A stretch of DNA of 64,000 nucleotides from JAGQPD01 sp020426865 (GTDB taxonomy: Bacteria > Planctomycetota > Planctomycetia > Pirellulales > Pirellulaceae): assembly GCA_041399065.1 (NCBI GenBank), contig JAWKTN010000005.1:310001-374000 (forward strand), read 5' to 3'. A model generated the notes under the pieces. That model was not told where the DNA came from, did not search any database, and saw nothing but the letters and a program-made list of their open reading frames with translations. This document shows positions 8,878 to 18,061 of this stretch, piece after piece; within the stretch, counting starts at the first letter, position 1, and each line of letters starts with the position of its first letter. Made by a program: the position numbers and the translations under genes.

Positions 8878-10848
8878 ATGACCGCTGACTTCTCCGTTGG
8901 ACTTAGCGCTCTTCAGGCAGCGCGAACTGGCTTGGACGTTGTGGCACAGAATGTGGCCAATGCCAATACGCCGGGATACCACCGTCAGATCACGCGATTG
9001 GTGGACAAGATGCCCGTGGAACTACGGGGCTTCTTCATCGGCACCGGCGTCGAAGTTGGGCACATCGATCGGGCGCGCCACGAAATGCTGGAACAATCCC
9101 TGACGAAGGGGATTTACCGCCAGTCCGCTGCCGACACCGAATTGGCAGCCGCACGGCAAATTGAGGCGGTCCTGGGGACCGGCAGTGGCGCTTTTAGCGA
9201 TCGACTGCAGCAGTTTTTTGAAAGTCTCGAAGCTCTGTCCGCCCGCCCTCACGATCCAGTATTACGTCAATCCACTGTCGACCGAGCCAACGAGGTGACC
9301 GTTTCTTTGCGTGACATGTCCAGTCAACTGGACCGCATGGTCTTCGACCTGGACCAGCAGGTCCAGGACACGGTAGCCCGTATCAACGACATTGGAGCCG
9401 AGATTGCGTCTCTCAATGATTCCATTCGCGAGGCAAAAGCGCGGGGGTTGTACCCCAACGACATGCAGGACAAACGCGATCAGCTCGTCAATGATCTCGC
9501 CCAATACGTTGACGTACGACTGGACAACGTCCACGATGTCGTTCAAGTTGCCAACGCCGGCAGCTTGATCAGCACCGGCGATCGAACCGCTTTGAATGTA
9601 CAAATCGATCAAGACGAAATCCGCGTTACCCGCAAAGGGGATGACGAACACACGTTGACCATCGGCGGCGGCAAATTGGCCGGTCTGCTTAATGTTCGAA
9701 ATCAGCTTATTCCGCAATTCCAGGAGCGTCTCGATCTCGTCGCGGACGGATTGACGAGTACCATCGATGGCCAACACGCTGTTGGTATTGGTATTGAGGG
9801 GCGATTCACGTCACTGCACAGTGGCCGACACGTCAGTGACGGGACAGTACCGTTGTCAACATTGGATTTGGACTATCCCGTGGACTCCGGGACGCTTTTC
9901 GTCGGCGTTACGGATGAAGCGACTGGTATTCGAACCCTTCACGAAATCACGATCGACCCTGACGGTCAGTCATTGCTGGATATCGCCGACCAGTTCAACG
10001 CCATTGCTCACCTTCGAGGTCGAGTTGATTTGAATCAGGGGATGCTCGCCATTTCAACTGACGAGGGCTATTCCTTCGATTTCACCGGCTTGCCGGCCAC
10101 CGGATTCCTGGCATCCGCGGGCGCCAACGCCCCGACCGTGGATGTGGCCGGCGCGTTTACCAGCCCAATCGATGATCAACTGCAGGTAACGTTCACAACC
10201 GATGGCGCCATCGGAACAACCGAAGACTTGATCGCCGAAGTACGTGATTCGGCGGGCTCCGTCATCGCGACATTGCCCGTGGGTGCCGGTTACGAGGCTG
10301 GACGACCACTCGAAATTGGCAACGGGATGACGATCTCCTTCAGCTCCGGAGATGTGGCAAACGGCGACTCATTCTCGGTACAGGCCGTCAGCCGCTCAGA
10401 CTCGAGCGGCATACTCACGTCGCTGGGAATTAATACACTGTTCACCGGGTCCGGGGCTTCAAATCTAAACATCAACGCGCAACTTCTGGAGAATCCGGCG
10501 TTGCTGGCGACTTCACGGACTGGACTGCCGGCCGACGGAACAAACCTGGCTTCGATGATCGCGCTACGCGATGCTGCCGTGATGTCTAACGGGAGACTCA
10601 CGATCGAAGAGCACTTTGCTGAGACGTTGTCGCAGGCTGGAAGTAAAGTGCAAACGCTCGCCGAAGACCAGGACCACCTGCAGTTAATTCATGACAGTCT
10701 GCTCGAACAACGCAACTCCATTTCCGGCGTCGACACCAACGAAGAATTGGTCCGCATGCTGCAGTACCAGCAGGCATTCCAAGCCGCTGCTCGCTACATC
10801 CAGACGTTGGCTGAGACCTCCAATGAACTATTTCGAATACTGGGATAG
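8878..10848 (+). CDS. flgK: Flagellar hook-associated protein 1 FlgK
   Basis: First hook-filament junction protein, 656 residues. The ATG at 8878 gives the classical opening SVGLSALQAARTGLDVVAQN followed by VANANTPGYHRQ. The helical region around 100-190 (QQFFESLEALSARPHDPVLR) and the C-terminal GVDTNEELVRMLQYQQAFQA with YIQTLAETSNELFRI are typical FlgK. The central region is beta-rich and variable. Upstream in-frame ATGs would overlap flgN and are rejected. It is followed by flgL after 6 bases. Confidence 0.95.
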   Translation: MTADFSVGLSALQAARTGLDVVAQNVANANTPGYHRQITRLVDKMPVELRGFFIGTGVEVGHIDRARHEMLEQSLTKGIYRQSAADTELAAARQIEAVLGTGSGAFSDRLQQFFESLEALSARPHDPVLRQSTVDRANEVTVSLRDMSSQLDRMVFDLDQQVQDTVARINDIGAEIASLNDSIREAKARGLYPNDMQDKRDQLVNDLAQYVDVRLDNVHDVVQVANAGSLISTGDRTALNVQIDQDEIRVTRKGDDEHTLTIGGGKLAGLLNVRNQLIPQFQERLDLVADGLTSTIDGQHAVGIGIEGRFTSLHSGRHVSDGTVPLSTLDLDYPVDSGTLFVGVTDEATGIRTLHEITIDPDGQSLLDIADQFNAIAHLRGRVDLNQGMLAISTDEGYSFDFTGLPATGFLASAGANAPTVDVAGAFTSPIDDQLQVTFTTDGAIGTTEDLIAEVRDSAGSVIATLPVGAGYEAGRPLEIGNGMTISFSSGDVANGDSFSVQAVSRSDSSGILTSLGINTLFTGSGASNLNINAQLLENPALLATSRTGLPADGTNLASMIALRDAAVMSNGRLTIEEHFAETLSQAGSKVQTLAEDQDHLQLIHDSLLEQRNSISGVDTNEELVRMLQYQQAFQAAARYIQTLAETSNELFRILG

Positions 10849-10854
10849 GCCACC

Positions 10855-12291
10855 ATGAACCTGCGCGTTACAAGTCAAAACATCACAGCTCAGGCGATCA
10901 AGTACTCGCAATCGCACGGCTCAACGATTTCCCGTTTGCAGCAACAGATCGCCACGGGACGCCGCATCAACCGTCCGTCTGACGATCCGTCCATCACGCG
11001 GGCGTTACTGTCGGACAAACTGGCAGTCAGCCGAGTTGACGTGCAAGTAGGCAACATCGAAGCGGCTCGGAACCGACTGAATGTCAGTGTCAGCCAACTT
11101 CTGTCGGCAAACGAGCTACTTGTAAGGGCCAAGGACATCGCTCTGGAGAGTCCGCAAGAGTTCGATCGTGCATTGTTGGCCGACCAGGTTGACGTCATGT
11201 TGAACGAGTTGGTCAACATTGCCAATACGCAAGTGGACGGTGAGTACTTGTTCTCCGGCACGGCGATCGAAACACAACCATTCCAACTCGTTCGGTCCGC
11301 GGACGGATCTCATGTCCAATACCGAGGCGCACAAGACCGGTCTCAGATCGTCGTCGGTTTTGAGCTTGCTGTCGATGTACTATTCGCGGGGGATGAGGTG
11401 TTTGCGTCGACGAGTCGTCGGCCGACGGAATTTCTTGGGCAGACGGGGGCACAGGCAGGAAAAGGGACCGACACGGCGTCGGGGCGCGGCCAACTGGTCG
11501 TACGACACGGGGCGACATCGTACGATGCCGGTTCGGGTGTCGTGCCAAGCGCGAGCAGTCCCACAAACGATACGATTGTCGGAGCAGCGGGTGCCCACAA
11601 GCTGACGGTCAACGACCTCAGCGGCAACGGGACCTCGGGAGTCGTGACACTCAACGACGGCATTGCGGTCCCCTTTTCCAGTGCCGATACAGACCTGGAG
11701 GTGGTCGGCCCCAAAGGGGAACGCGTGTTTATTGACATGAGCGCGATTACGGCGGGATTTAACGGTACCGTCGCCATTACGTCAACCGGCACGCTGTCCG
11801 TCGATGGAGGGGCGACGGAGTTTCCTATCGACGGCTCGGACAACCAACAGCTGGTCAATTCCACGACAGGCAAGATAACGCATGTCGACACCACGAGTCT
11901 TCGCTTTACGGGAATCGAAGCCCTGGAATATCCGGGATCAGCAAGTGCCTTCCAGGCGTTGATCGACCTACGGGACGTGCTGACCGACCCGACGCTATCT
12001 GAGTCCGAGGTGGCAAGTGCCTTGTCGCACCGCATCGGCGATTTGGATCGCGTTCGAGAAGGCGTCATGAAGGTCGTCGGAAAGCAGTCGACGACGCTTG
12101 AATCATTGGACATGATTCAGGAACGACACGAAGACATACAACTGGAGATGCAACGGATCGTATCCGATCTAGAATCGACCGACCTAGCCGAGGCGATCGT
12201 GCAGCTGCAATCCGAGCAGACCATGCTGCAGCTGACGTATGCCACATCGCTATCGTTATTTGACCTGAGTCTCTTGAACTTTCTCCGCTAA
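10855..12291 (+). CDS. flgL: Flagellar hook-associated protein 3 FlgL
   Basis: Second junction protein, related to flagellin, 478 residues. The N-terminal flagellin-like helices are clear (LRVTSQNITAQAIKYSQSHG, LQQQIATGRRINRPSDDPS). The C-terminal helices (LESLDMIQERHEDIQLEMQR, then DLAEAIVQLQSEQTMLQLTY) match FlgL. It is about 160 residues longer than the E. coli protein; the extra part at roughly 180-370 is Thr/Gly/Asp-rich and probably forms a surface domain. It closes the operon that starts at flgF. Confidence 0.92.
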   Translation: MNLRVTSQNITAQAIKYSQSHGSTISRLQQQIATGRRINRPSDDPSITRALLSDKLAVSRVDVQVGNIEAARNRLNVSVSQLLSANELLVRAKDIALESPQEFDRALLADQVDVMLNELVNIANTQVDGEYLFSGTAIETQPFQLVRSADGSHVQYRGAQDRSQIVVGFELAVDVLFAGDEVFASTSRRPTEFLGQTGAQAGKGTDTASGRGQLVVRHGATSYDAGSGVVPSASSPTNDTIVGAAGAHKLTVNDLSGNGTSGVVTLNDGIAVPFSSADTDLEVVGPKGERVFIDMSAITAGFNGTVAITSTGTLSVDGGATEFPIDGSDNQQLVNSTTGKITHVDTTSLRFTGIEALEYPGSASAFQALIDLRDVLTDPTLSESEVASALSHRIGDLDRVREGVMKVVGKQSTTLESLDMIQERHEDIQLEMQRIVSDLESTDLAEAIVQLQSEQTMLQLTYATSLSLFDLSLLNFLR

Positions 12292-12318
12292 CCTTAGAAA
12301 CCAATTACGGCAGATATC

Positions 12319-12684
12319 ATGGAAGAACAAGCCGTCAATCGCGGTTACCTGAGAATCGATCAGGCACATACGTGCGCGCGCGTCATCCAACTGTGCCGTC
12401 GTGACGAAGTCGACCTGCCGCATGTTTGCCGCATTGTCGTTAGTGACCAGACGTTGGTGGACGCAGTCTTGACCGAAGCGAATGCGATGCGGATGGGTAC
12501 TCGAGCCCCCATTCGCACGGTCGAGCACGCGGCGTCATTCCTGGGCGCCCGTCGCGTTGCGAGAATTGCGGAAACGTGTTTGCGTGAGCGCAACCTAACC
12601 GAATTGGTTCCCACGTATTTGCGCGCCTACATCGATCGCCAATGGCGTGTCGATCAACCCACCCCCCCTGACACCCTGCTCTAA
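12319..12684 (+). CDS. Small HDOD-like protein between flgL and motA
   Basis: Protein of 121 residues with no signal peptide or membrane segment. Residues about 30-90 resemble the first half of an HDOD domain: LPHVCRIVVSDQTLVDAVLT, then a variant of the LLRLANSA segment (EANAMRMG), then PIRTVEHAASFLGARRVARI, parallel to the 'i.si..Ai..LG...l..l' part. The second, HD-like half is missing. A full HDOD gene lies at 18062. The gene is 27 bases after flgL and 21 bases before motA and is in the same direction, so a regulatory or scaffolding role in motility is possible but inferred. A complete protein of another small helical family is the alternative. Confidence 0.6.
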   Translation: MEEQAVNRGYLRIDQAHTCARVIQLCRRDEVDLPHVCRIVVSDQTLVDAVLTEANAMRMGTRAPIRTVEHAASFLGARRVARIAETCLRERNLTELVPTYLRAYIDRQWRVDQPTPPDTLL

Positions 12685-12705
12685 CGACACGACTGAGGAT
12701 ACGTT

Positions 12706-13485
12706 ATGGACATTGCAACCGTTATCGGCCTCGTGTTAGGCATGGGGCTGATCCTTAGCTCAATCGCCATGGGTAGCGGGGGCTTGACGCCTTTTATCGA
12801 CATCCCATCGGGAATGATCGTGATCGGCGGCGCCTTTGCTGCTATTTTGATCAGCTTTCCCCTGAAATCGGTCCTGAGCCTGGGAGGGATCGTCAAGAAC
12901 TGTTTTCTCAGTTCCCTCCCCTCCACAAAACAGGTAATTGAACAATTCAACGACATTGCGGCCATTGCCCGCCGCGACGGTCTTCTGGCACTCGAAAACA
13001 AGCTTCCGGAAGTCAAGGACCGATTCATGTATCGCGGCCTGGAAATGGTCATCGGAGGTACGGCGAAGGAAGATTTGCAGTCCGTGATGGAAACTGAGAT
13101 CAGCTACGTCGAGGAGCGGCACAAAGTGGGAAAGAAGATCATTGACATGATTGGTGCGGCAGCTCCAGCGTTCGGGATGATCGGTACCCTCGTCGGTCTG
13201 GTGCAGATGCTCGGTACGCTCGATGACCCCAGCAAAATCGGTGGCGGTATGGCCGTTGCCTTGCTTACGACACTGTATGGTGCAGTCGTCGCGAACCTCT
13301 TCTGTATCCCCCTGGCATCGAAATTGGAGGCCCGCAGTAAGGAAGAGATCCTCATTCGTGAGCTGATGTTGGTCGGATTGCTCTGCCTGATCGAAGGACA
13401 AACGCCCCGAGCCCTGCAAGAACGGCTGATCGCTTTCTTGTCGCCTAAAGATCGACCGCGCGACGAATCGCAAACCGCCGCATAA
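12706..13485 (+). CDS. motA: Flagellar stator protein MotA
   Basis: Proton or sodium channel subunit of the stator, 259 residues as for PomA/MotA. Four membrane segments are seen near residues 5-22, 33-50, 145-165 and 180-200. The MotA signatures are present: GGAFAAILISFP, ARRDGLLALENKLPEVKDRF in the cytoplasmic loop, GAAAPAFGMIGTLVGLVQML in TM3 and GGGMAVALLTTLYGAVVANL in TM4. It is followed 12 bases later by the first of two MotB-like genes. The coupling ion cannot be read from this subunit. Confidence 0.93.
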   Translation: MDIATVIGLVLGMGLILSSIAMGSGGLTPFIDIPSGMIVIGGAFAAILISFPLKSVLSLGGIVKNCFLSSLPSTKQVIEQFNDIAAIARRDGLLALENKLPEVKDRFMYRGLEMVIGGTAKEDLQSVMETEISYVEERHKVGKKIIDMIGAAAPAFGMIGTLVGLVQMLGTLDDPSKIGGGMAVALLTTLYGAVVANLFCIPLASKLEARSKEEILIRELMLVGLLCLIEGQTPRALQERLIAFLSPKDRPRDESQTAA

Positions 13486-13497
13486 GGAATTGACACC

Positions 13498-14151
13498 ATG
13501 GCACGCGAACAGGCCCCGGAGGAACCTCAGAGTGATGTCCCGATCTGGTTCCTTACCTATAGCGACGTAATCACCCTGCTCATGACGTTCTTCATCCTGC
13601 TGTTGACGTTCGCCACGACCGAACCAGAACGCTTCGAGCAAATGCAGGTCACTCTGTTCGGCGGTGGCGGTGCGACCGGCGTCGCGGGAAAAAGTGCCGG
13701 CCCGCTCGACAAAGATTCCATCCTCCTGCGAGTTCGCCCCACCTCCGGTCGAATTACAAATCGTGGTTCCGAGACCCCCCCCATCGACTCGGACCCAACG
13801 CTCGAGACGCTCTCCGCCGGACTCGAATCGCTCGAGCAACAAAACACTCATGACCCGTCAGCTACCAGCGAAATCACCATGCAACTCTCGCTGCTGATCG
13901 ATAGCCAGGCCAACGTCACGTCGGCAGGCGCCCAACGAATGCGGATGTTCGCTAAACAACTTCGCAAAGGACCGTTTGTAATGTCACTGAGCGTCGGACG
14001 CGACGAAGACGTCGCTGCAGCGATGACCTTGGCGCTCTACGTCGTAGAAAAGGAAGGGATTCCTTGTGGCAAAGTCGGCGTGACGCGATCGTTTGACGAC
14101 CGCCAAACAAGCGAACTGACCGTTGTCTTCTCACGTCAATTCGGAGAGTGA
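13498..14151 (+). CDS. motB: MotB-like stator protein, copy 1
   Basis: Stator B subunit of 217 residues. One membrane helix near residues 17-38 contains the essential acidic residue in the context LTYSDVITLLMTFFILLLTF, equivalent to the ADFMT aspartate of MotB. The C-terminal half has weak similarity to the OmpA-like peptidoglycan-binding fold, but the usual TD..G and N..LS..RA motif is not recognisable, so wall anchoring may be altered. It stands directly between motA and a second MotB-like gene, 12 and 7 bases away, all in one transcription unit. Confidence 0.82.
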   Translation: MAREQAPEEPQSDVPIWFLTYSDVITLLMTFFILLLTFATTEPERFEQMQVTLFGGGGATGVAGKSAGPLDKDSILLRVRPTSGRITNRGSETPPIDSDPTLETLSAGLESLEQQNTHDPSATSEITMQLSLLIDSQANVTSAGAQRMRMFAKQLRKGPFVMSLSVGRDEDVAAAMTLALYVVEKEGIPCGKVGVTRSFDDRQTSELTVVFSRQFGE

Positions 14152-14158
14152 CCCTTCT

Positions 14159-14902
14159 ATGGCCAAGAAGCAAAAAGAACCAGACAAGGGACCAAGCAAC
14201 GCGTATCTGCTTTCGTTCGGCGATACCATGACCACTCTGCTGGCCTTCTTTATCGTGCTGAATTCACTCGCCGAAGAACAAACCGGAGCAAACCTCTACA
14301 CAGGAACGGGGTCCTTCATTCGCGTGATGAACTCACTGGGATTGCCGGGAGCACTCAGCGGCGACACGACGAAGAACCCAATTGCCAAGAGTGAAACCAA
14401 TCCCCTCTACATGGCACCTGACGACGACAACAATCCGCCCGACGCCAATGGCTCTGGCCCCGACGCAAATGATGACGGTCTCCGAGTGATCGACCGAGAA
14501 CAAGATGAGTTCGATCGGTTCATGAATGAAATGGAGCGACTTGCCAATGTCGAAAAAAAGCCGGATACCGAAGGGGAAGCGGTTTTTGATTTCTTCAACA
14601 AACTAAACCCTCAAGCTCCCTATCTGTCGCCAGCTTACCAAGGGGCCATGTCGCAAGTCCTTCCTCTCCTTCGACGCGAAGGTTACCAGGTGGAAGTGAT
14701 CGTCTGGGCCACAACGCCCAGTCCCACGGCGTGGACACGGGCAACCGAGCAGGCTCGCAGCATCGGCACGGATCTCGGAAACATGGCCCGCATCCCGGCC
14801 GGCAAACGATCACGCATCGCGACCGTTGGCCGCCCATGGATTGATAGCGTCGCCAAACGCCCGGTAATGACCATCGTCTGCCGCAGGCGATCGTCCGACT
14901 AA
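14159..14902 (+). CDS. MotB-like stator protein, copy 2
   Basis: Protein of 247 residues. The N-terminus is lysine-rich, followed by one membrane helix with the stator aspartate (LLSFGDTMTTLLAFFIVLNS). A long Asp/Asn/Gly-rich linker follows (about 80-130). The C-terminal region contains RATEQARSIGTDLGN, which fits the RA-type helix of an OmpA-like domain, but the upstream TD/G residues are replaced (ATTPSPTAW). I took the ATG at 14159 because the longer frame overlaps copy 1. Two B subunits behind one A subunit suggest a heteromeric or alternative stator; a role as a stator-accessory protein is also possible. Confidence 0.75.
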   Translation: MAKKQKEPDKGPSNAYLLSFGDTMTTLLAFFIVLNSLAEEQTGANLYTGTGSFIRVMNSLGLPGALSGDTTKNPIAKSETNPLYMAPDDDNNPPDANGSGPDANDDGLRVIDREQDEFDRFMNEMERLANVEKKPDTEGEAVFDFFNKLNPQAPYLSPAYQGAMSQVLPLLRREGYQVEVIVWATTPSPTAWTRATEQARSIGTDLGNMARIPAGKRSRIATVGRPWIDSVAKRPVMTIVCRRRSSD

Positions 14903-15040
14903 CGGGATCCAGAAGCCAGCCCTCGGGAGACTTGCCGGCAAAGTCAACGTAATCCTCAAGTTTTAACACGCGTCACGTCGATGTAGACCCGGGAATCGTT
15001 GGGCAGATAGATTCCGCTAACGCTAGCTGAGGGCAGATCG

Positions 15041-15739
15041 ATGGAGACACAAAGTCCCGACTTTGTGGGGGCCGCGGAACAGATCATTCATTCCGGTGCC
15101 GTAGAAGGCATGGCGCCCCCTTTGCAAGTGGCGCTGTTTCTCGCCGGATTCGCATTGCTGACGACGTTGCTGGTGAGCATGACCGCATTCACGCGGATCG
15201 TGATCGTGCTGTCGTTTGTCCGCCGGGCACTGACAACACAGGAGATCCCGCCCAACCCCGTCATCATGGGGCTGGCAATGTTTCTCACACTGTTTGTCAT
15301 GCGACCCACGATCGACGCGATCATGACAGACGCAGTGAACCCCTATCTCAGGGAGACGGATCCTCTTTCGATGCCAGAGGCATGGGCCGCAGGTTCGAAA
15401 GTCGTTCGGAATTTCATGATCACACAAACCCGCACACAGGAATTGTCGCTGTTTATCCTTCTCAGCGGCATCGAAACACCTTACGATGAAAATGATATTC
15501 CGTTGCGTGTCCTCGTTCCGGCATTCATGGTCAGCGAACTGAAGACGGCCTTTATCATGGGATTTTGTATCTACGTACCATTCTTGTTGATCGACCTTGT
15601 CGTGTCGACCGTCCTGATGTCGCTGGGGATGATGATGATGCCACCCGCCATGATGTCGTTGCCATTTAAGATTCTACTTTTTGTCCTGGTTGACGGCTGG
15701 CAGTTGATCGCAAGTGCTTTAAGCGTAAGTTTTGGTTGA
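15041..15739 (+). CDS. fliP: Flagellar export gate protein FliP
   Basis: Core of the export gate in the inner membrane, 232 residues. Family hallmarks are MTAFTRIVIVLSFVRRALTT, then QEIPPNPVIMGLAMFLTLFV, VLVPAFMVSELKTAFIMGFC and SLGMMMMPPAMMSLPFKILL. The usual N-terminal signal peptide of FliP is replaced by a short hydrophilic start (METQSPDFVG), which is also known in some groups. The 138 bases upstream hold no gene; I looked for fliO and did not find it. fliQ starts 42 bases downstream. Confidence 0.95.
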   Translation: METQSPDFVGAAEQIIHSGAVEGMAPPLQVALFLAGFALLTTLLVSMTAFTRIVIVLSFVRRALTTQEIPPNPVIMGLAMFLTLFVMRPTIDAIMTDAVNPYLRETDPLSMPEAWAAGSKVVRNFMITQTRTQELSLFILLSGIETPYDENDIPLRVLVPAFMVSELKTAFIMGFCIYVPFLLIDLVVSTVLMSLGMMMMPPAMMSLPFKILLFVLVDGWQLIASALSVSFG

Positions 15740-15781
15740 CGCGTGCAATCTGCCAACGAAGAAGCAAGGAGCAGGATCACC

Positions 15782-16051
15782 ATGGACATGGCCACGGTCA
15801 GCGTCATCAGCCGCGACATACTCTACACCGCCATTTTGCTGTCAGCACCGACGGTGTTAACGAGTTTGCTGGTGGGGGTCATGATCAGCATCCTCCAAAC
15901 AGTAACGAGCATTCAGGAGCAAACACTCAGCCTGGCGCCTCGGATGATGGCGGCGAGCCTGGTATTGATCATAACACTTCCCTGGTCGCTGAAGGTTCTA
16001 GCCGCATTTACCGAACGCATGATTACAATGGCAGCTGGTGCGGGGCCATGA
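15782..16051 (+). CDS. fliQ: Flagellar export gate protein FliQ
   Basis: Small two-helix gate subunit, 89 residues, the standard length. The ATG at 15782 is preceded by AAGGAGCAGG and is preferred over an in-frame start 39 bases earlier. The sequence shows the FliQ pattern ILLSAPTVLTSLLVGVMISI, then LQTVTSIQEQTLSLAPRMMA, with a second helix ending in LPWSLKVLAAF. Its stop overlaps the ATG of fliR (ATGA), so the two are translationally coupled. Confidence 0.95.
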   Translation: MDMATVSVISRDILYTAILLSAPTVLTSLLVGVMISILQTVTSIQEQTLSLAPRMMAASLVLIITLPWSLKVLAAFTERMITMAAGAGP

Positions 16052-16812
16052 TCGAACAAACCGTAATTACCTTGATCCTCGTGCTGTCTCGCATCGGCAG
16101 TTTTCTTGTCGCGGCACCCGTGTACGGCGGTGGCTTCGCGCCGCGCATGGTGAAGATTGGACTCGTTTTCGCCCTGGCCGTCATGTGGATGGGAAGTGGG
16201 ACCGTCGAGCCGGTGAATCAGGATTCGACAGCTGTCATCGGTTGGTTGGGACTGGGGATTGCCACCGTTCGAGAATGTGTACTGGGGGCCACGATCGGCT
16301 ACTGTTTTGGGCTGCTACTGGAACCCGCACGAATCGCCGGCGCTTATATTGGGCAGGAAATGGGCCTTACGTTGGCCACGGTCGTCGATCCGGGACAGAA
16401 CACGTCCAGTAACGTGTTCGGCCAGTTGTTGGAAACCATCGCGATCCTGCTATGCCTGGGCGCAGACACTCATTTAATCGTCCTCGTCGGCTTGCACATG
16501 ACCTTCGAGCTCTGGCCCTGCGGTTCCCCATTGCCCCACTTACCGTTATTGGAAATCGTCCACGATACGTCCGCGATCCACCAATGGGGACTTCTGATCG
16601 CGGCACCCGTCGGTATCTGTACGTTCCTGACACTCATTATCCTGGCACTGACGATGAAGACCTCGCCACAGCTAAACCTGTTCTCAGTCGGGTTTTCCGT
16701 ACGACTGGCGGCCGGCCTGGTTGCCATGTTCGTTCTAATTCCGGTGTGCTTGCATGCCATCATGCGTGTCCTGCTTCAGGCCGACGTCATCATTGAGCGA
16801 ATGGTCTTTTGA
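16048..16812 (+). CDS. fliR: Flagellar export gate protein FliR
   Basis: Third gate subunit, 254 residues with about six membrane segments. Typical parts are VLSRIGSFLVAAPVYGGGFA, ATVRECVLGATIGYCFGLLL, GAYIGQEMGLTLATVVDPGQ and the C-terminal MKTSPQLNLFSVGFSVRLAA. The start at 16048 lies inside the fliQ stop codon, and flhB follows after 27 bases, giving the common fliP-fliQ-fliR-flhB order. flhA is not in the window. Confidence 0.95.
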   Translation: MIEQTVITLILVLSRIGSFLVAAPVYGGGFAPRMVKIGLVFALAVMWMGSGTVEPVNQDSTAVIGWLGLGIATVRECVLGATIGYCFGLLLEPARIAGAYIGQEMGLTLATVVDPGQNTSSNVFGQLLETIAILLCLGADTHLIVLVGLHMTFELWPCGSPLPHLPLLEIVHDTSAIHQWGLLIAAPVGICTFLTLIILALTMKTSPQLNLFSVGFSVRLAAGLVAMFVLIPVCLHAIMRVLLQADVIIERMVF

Positions 16813-16839
16813 GCCCAATAAGGTTGCGACAGACAGCAG

Positions 16840-17904
16840 ATGGCTGACACTAGTGACGGTTCACGGACAGAAGCACCGAGTCAACGCAAGCGTGACGAGT
16901 CGCGGCGTAAGGGGCGAGTCGCCTACAGCAGCGACCTTGGCAGCGGGCTGGCGTTGTTGGGGGCCATGGGTTATCTAAGGATGTCAGGCCAGTGGTTGGG
17001 GCAATACCTGCAACAGATCATGGTCCACGAATTCCAGTCGATGTCCCACATCGATTTTGGCAATCTTCAGACGTCAACGTTCGCGACATCGTTGTTGACC
17101 CACTTGTTTCAATCCGCCGGGATGTTGGTCCTCGGCCTGTTTTGCCTCAACGCCATCTCCGGCGGGCTGCAAGCGGGCTTCTTGTTCGCGGTAGAACCGC
17201 TACTGCCGAATTGGGAAAAACTGAATCCAATCAACGGAGCCAAGCGCATCTTCTCACTTCGCGCAGTCGTTCGCGGCCTGCAGAGCCTGGCGAAATTGCT
17301 GCTCGTCGCTGCCGTCGTACTCTGGCAATTGCGCAGTGCTGGCCCGATGTTGCAGGCCGCCAGTAGTGGATCGTTAGCAAGCTGCCTGACCTCGGGTTGG
17401 AATCTGGCAATCGACATTGGCCTGGCCGTTGCATTGACCCTGGTGATCCTTGGCATTTCCGATTACGCCTATCAATGGTGGCAGCATGAACAAGAATTGA
17501 AAATGACGCGACAGGAGGCGAAGGACGAGCGGAAGCAGGATGAGGGCGACCCGCACCTTAAAGCGCGTTTACGAAAGCTACAGCGCGAGGTTGCTCGCGG
17601 CCAGATGTTGCGCGACGTCCCCAAATCGACGGTCGTCATAACCAACCCGACCCACTACGCCGTCGCCCTGCAATACGAGCGGGATTCGATGGAAGCTCCA
17701 CGCGTTGTCGCCAAGGGGCGAGATCGGTGGGCTTTGCGGATCATGGAAATCGCAAGACAACATGGCGTCGAAGTCGTTCAAAACCCACCCATCGCCCGTG
17801 CACTATACGCGTCATTGGAAGTCGGACAAGAAATCACGCCGGCCTTCTACCAGGCGATTTCGGAAATCCTCGCCTATGTTTATCGACTGCGACGCGCCGC
17901 GTAG
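16840..17904 (+). CDS. flhB: Flagellar export switch protein FlhB
   Basis: Sets substrate specificity of the export gate; 354 residues. The N-terminus has the FlhB motif of charged repeats (RTEAPSQRKRDESRRKGRVA). Four membrane segments follow, then the cytoplasmic domain with the self-cleavage site N269-P270-T271-H272 in VVITNPTHYAVALQY. Later landmarks are APRVVAKGRDRWALRIMEIA and NPPIARALYASLEVGQEI. All residues needed for autocleavage are intact. It is the last recognised structural flagellar gene here; an HDOD gene follows after 157 bases. Confidence 0.96.
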   Translation: MADTSDGSRTEAPSQRKRDESRRKGRVAYSSDLGSGLALLGAMGYLRMSGQWLGQYLQQIMVHEFQSMSHIDFGNLQTSTFATSLLTHLFQSAGMLVLGLFCLNAISGGLQAGFLFAVEPLLPNWEKLNPINGAKRIFSLRAVVRGLQSLAKLLLVAAVVLWQLRSAGPMLQAASSGSLASCLTSGWNLAIDIGLAVALTLVILGISDYAYQWWQHEQELKMTRQEAKDERKQDEGDPHLKARLRKLQREVARGQMLRDVPKSTVVITNPTHYAVALQYERDSMEAPRVVAKGRDRWALRIMEIARQHGVEVVQNPPIARALYASLEVGQEITPAFYQAISEILAYVYRLRRAA

Positions 17905-18061
17905 CTTGTTGAGCCTGGCAAGTGTCATGACGACGGTCTATTCGTCAACATCGTCGCCATCGCTGCAAGTGGACCGGCGTTTCGACGCAAGTCTTTACCA
18001 GCTTCGTCGATAACTCCTAAGCAGGTGTTTCCCCTCGCCGCTTAAACCAAAGGTAGATACG

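Noticed and set aside
12760..13851. Long open frame of 363 codons on the minus strand opposite motA and motB-like
   Set aside because: It is antisense to two clear stator genes, has a Gln/His/Asp-rich composition typical of shadow frames and no ribosome binding site.
14903..15040. A fliO or fliN gene before fliP
   Set aside because: No frame of useful length or pattern; only short frames antisense to fliP.
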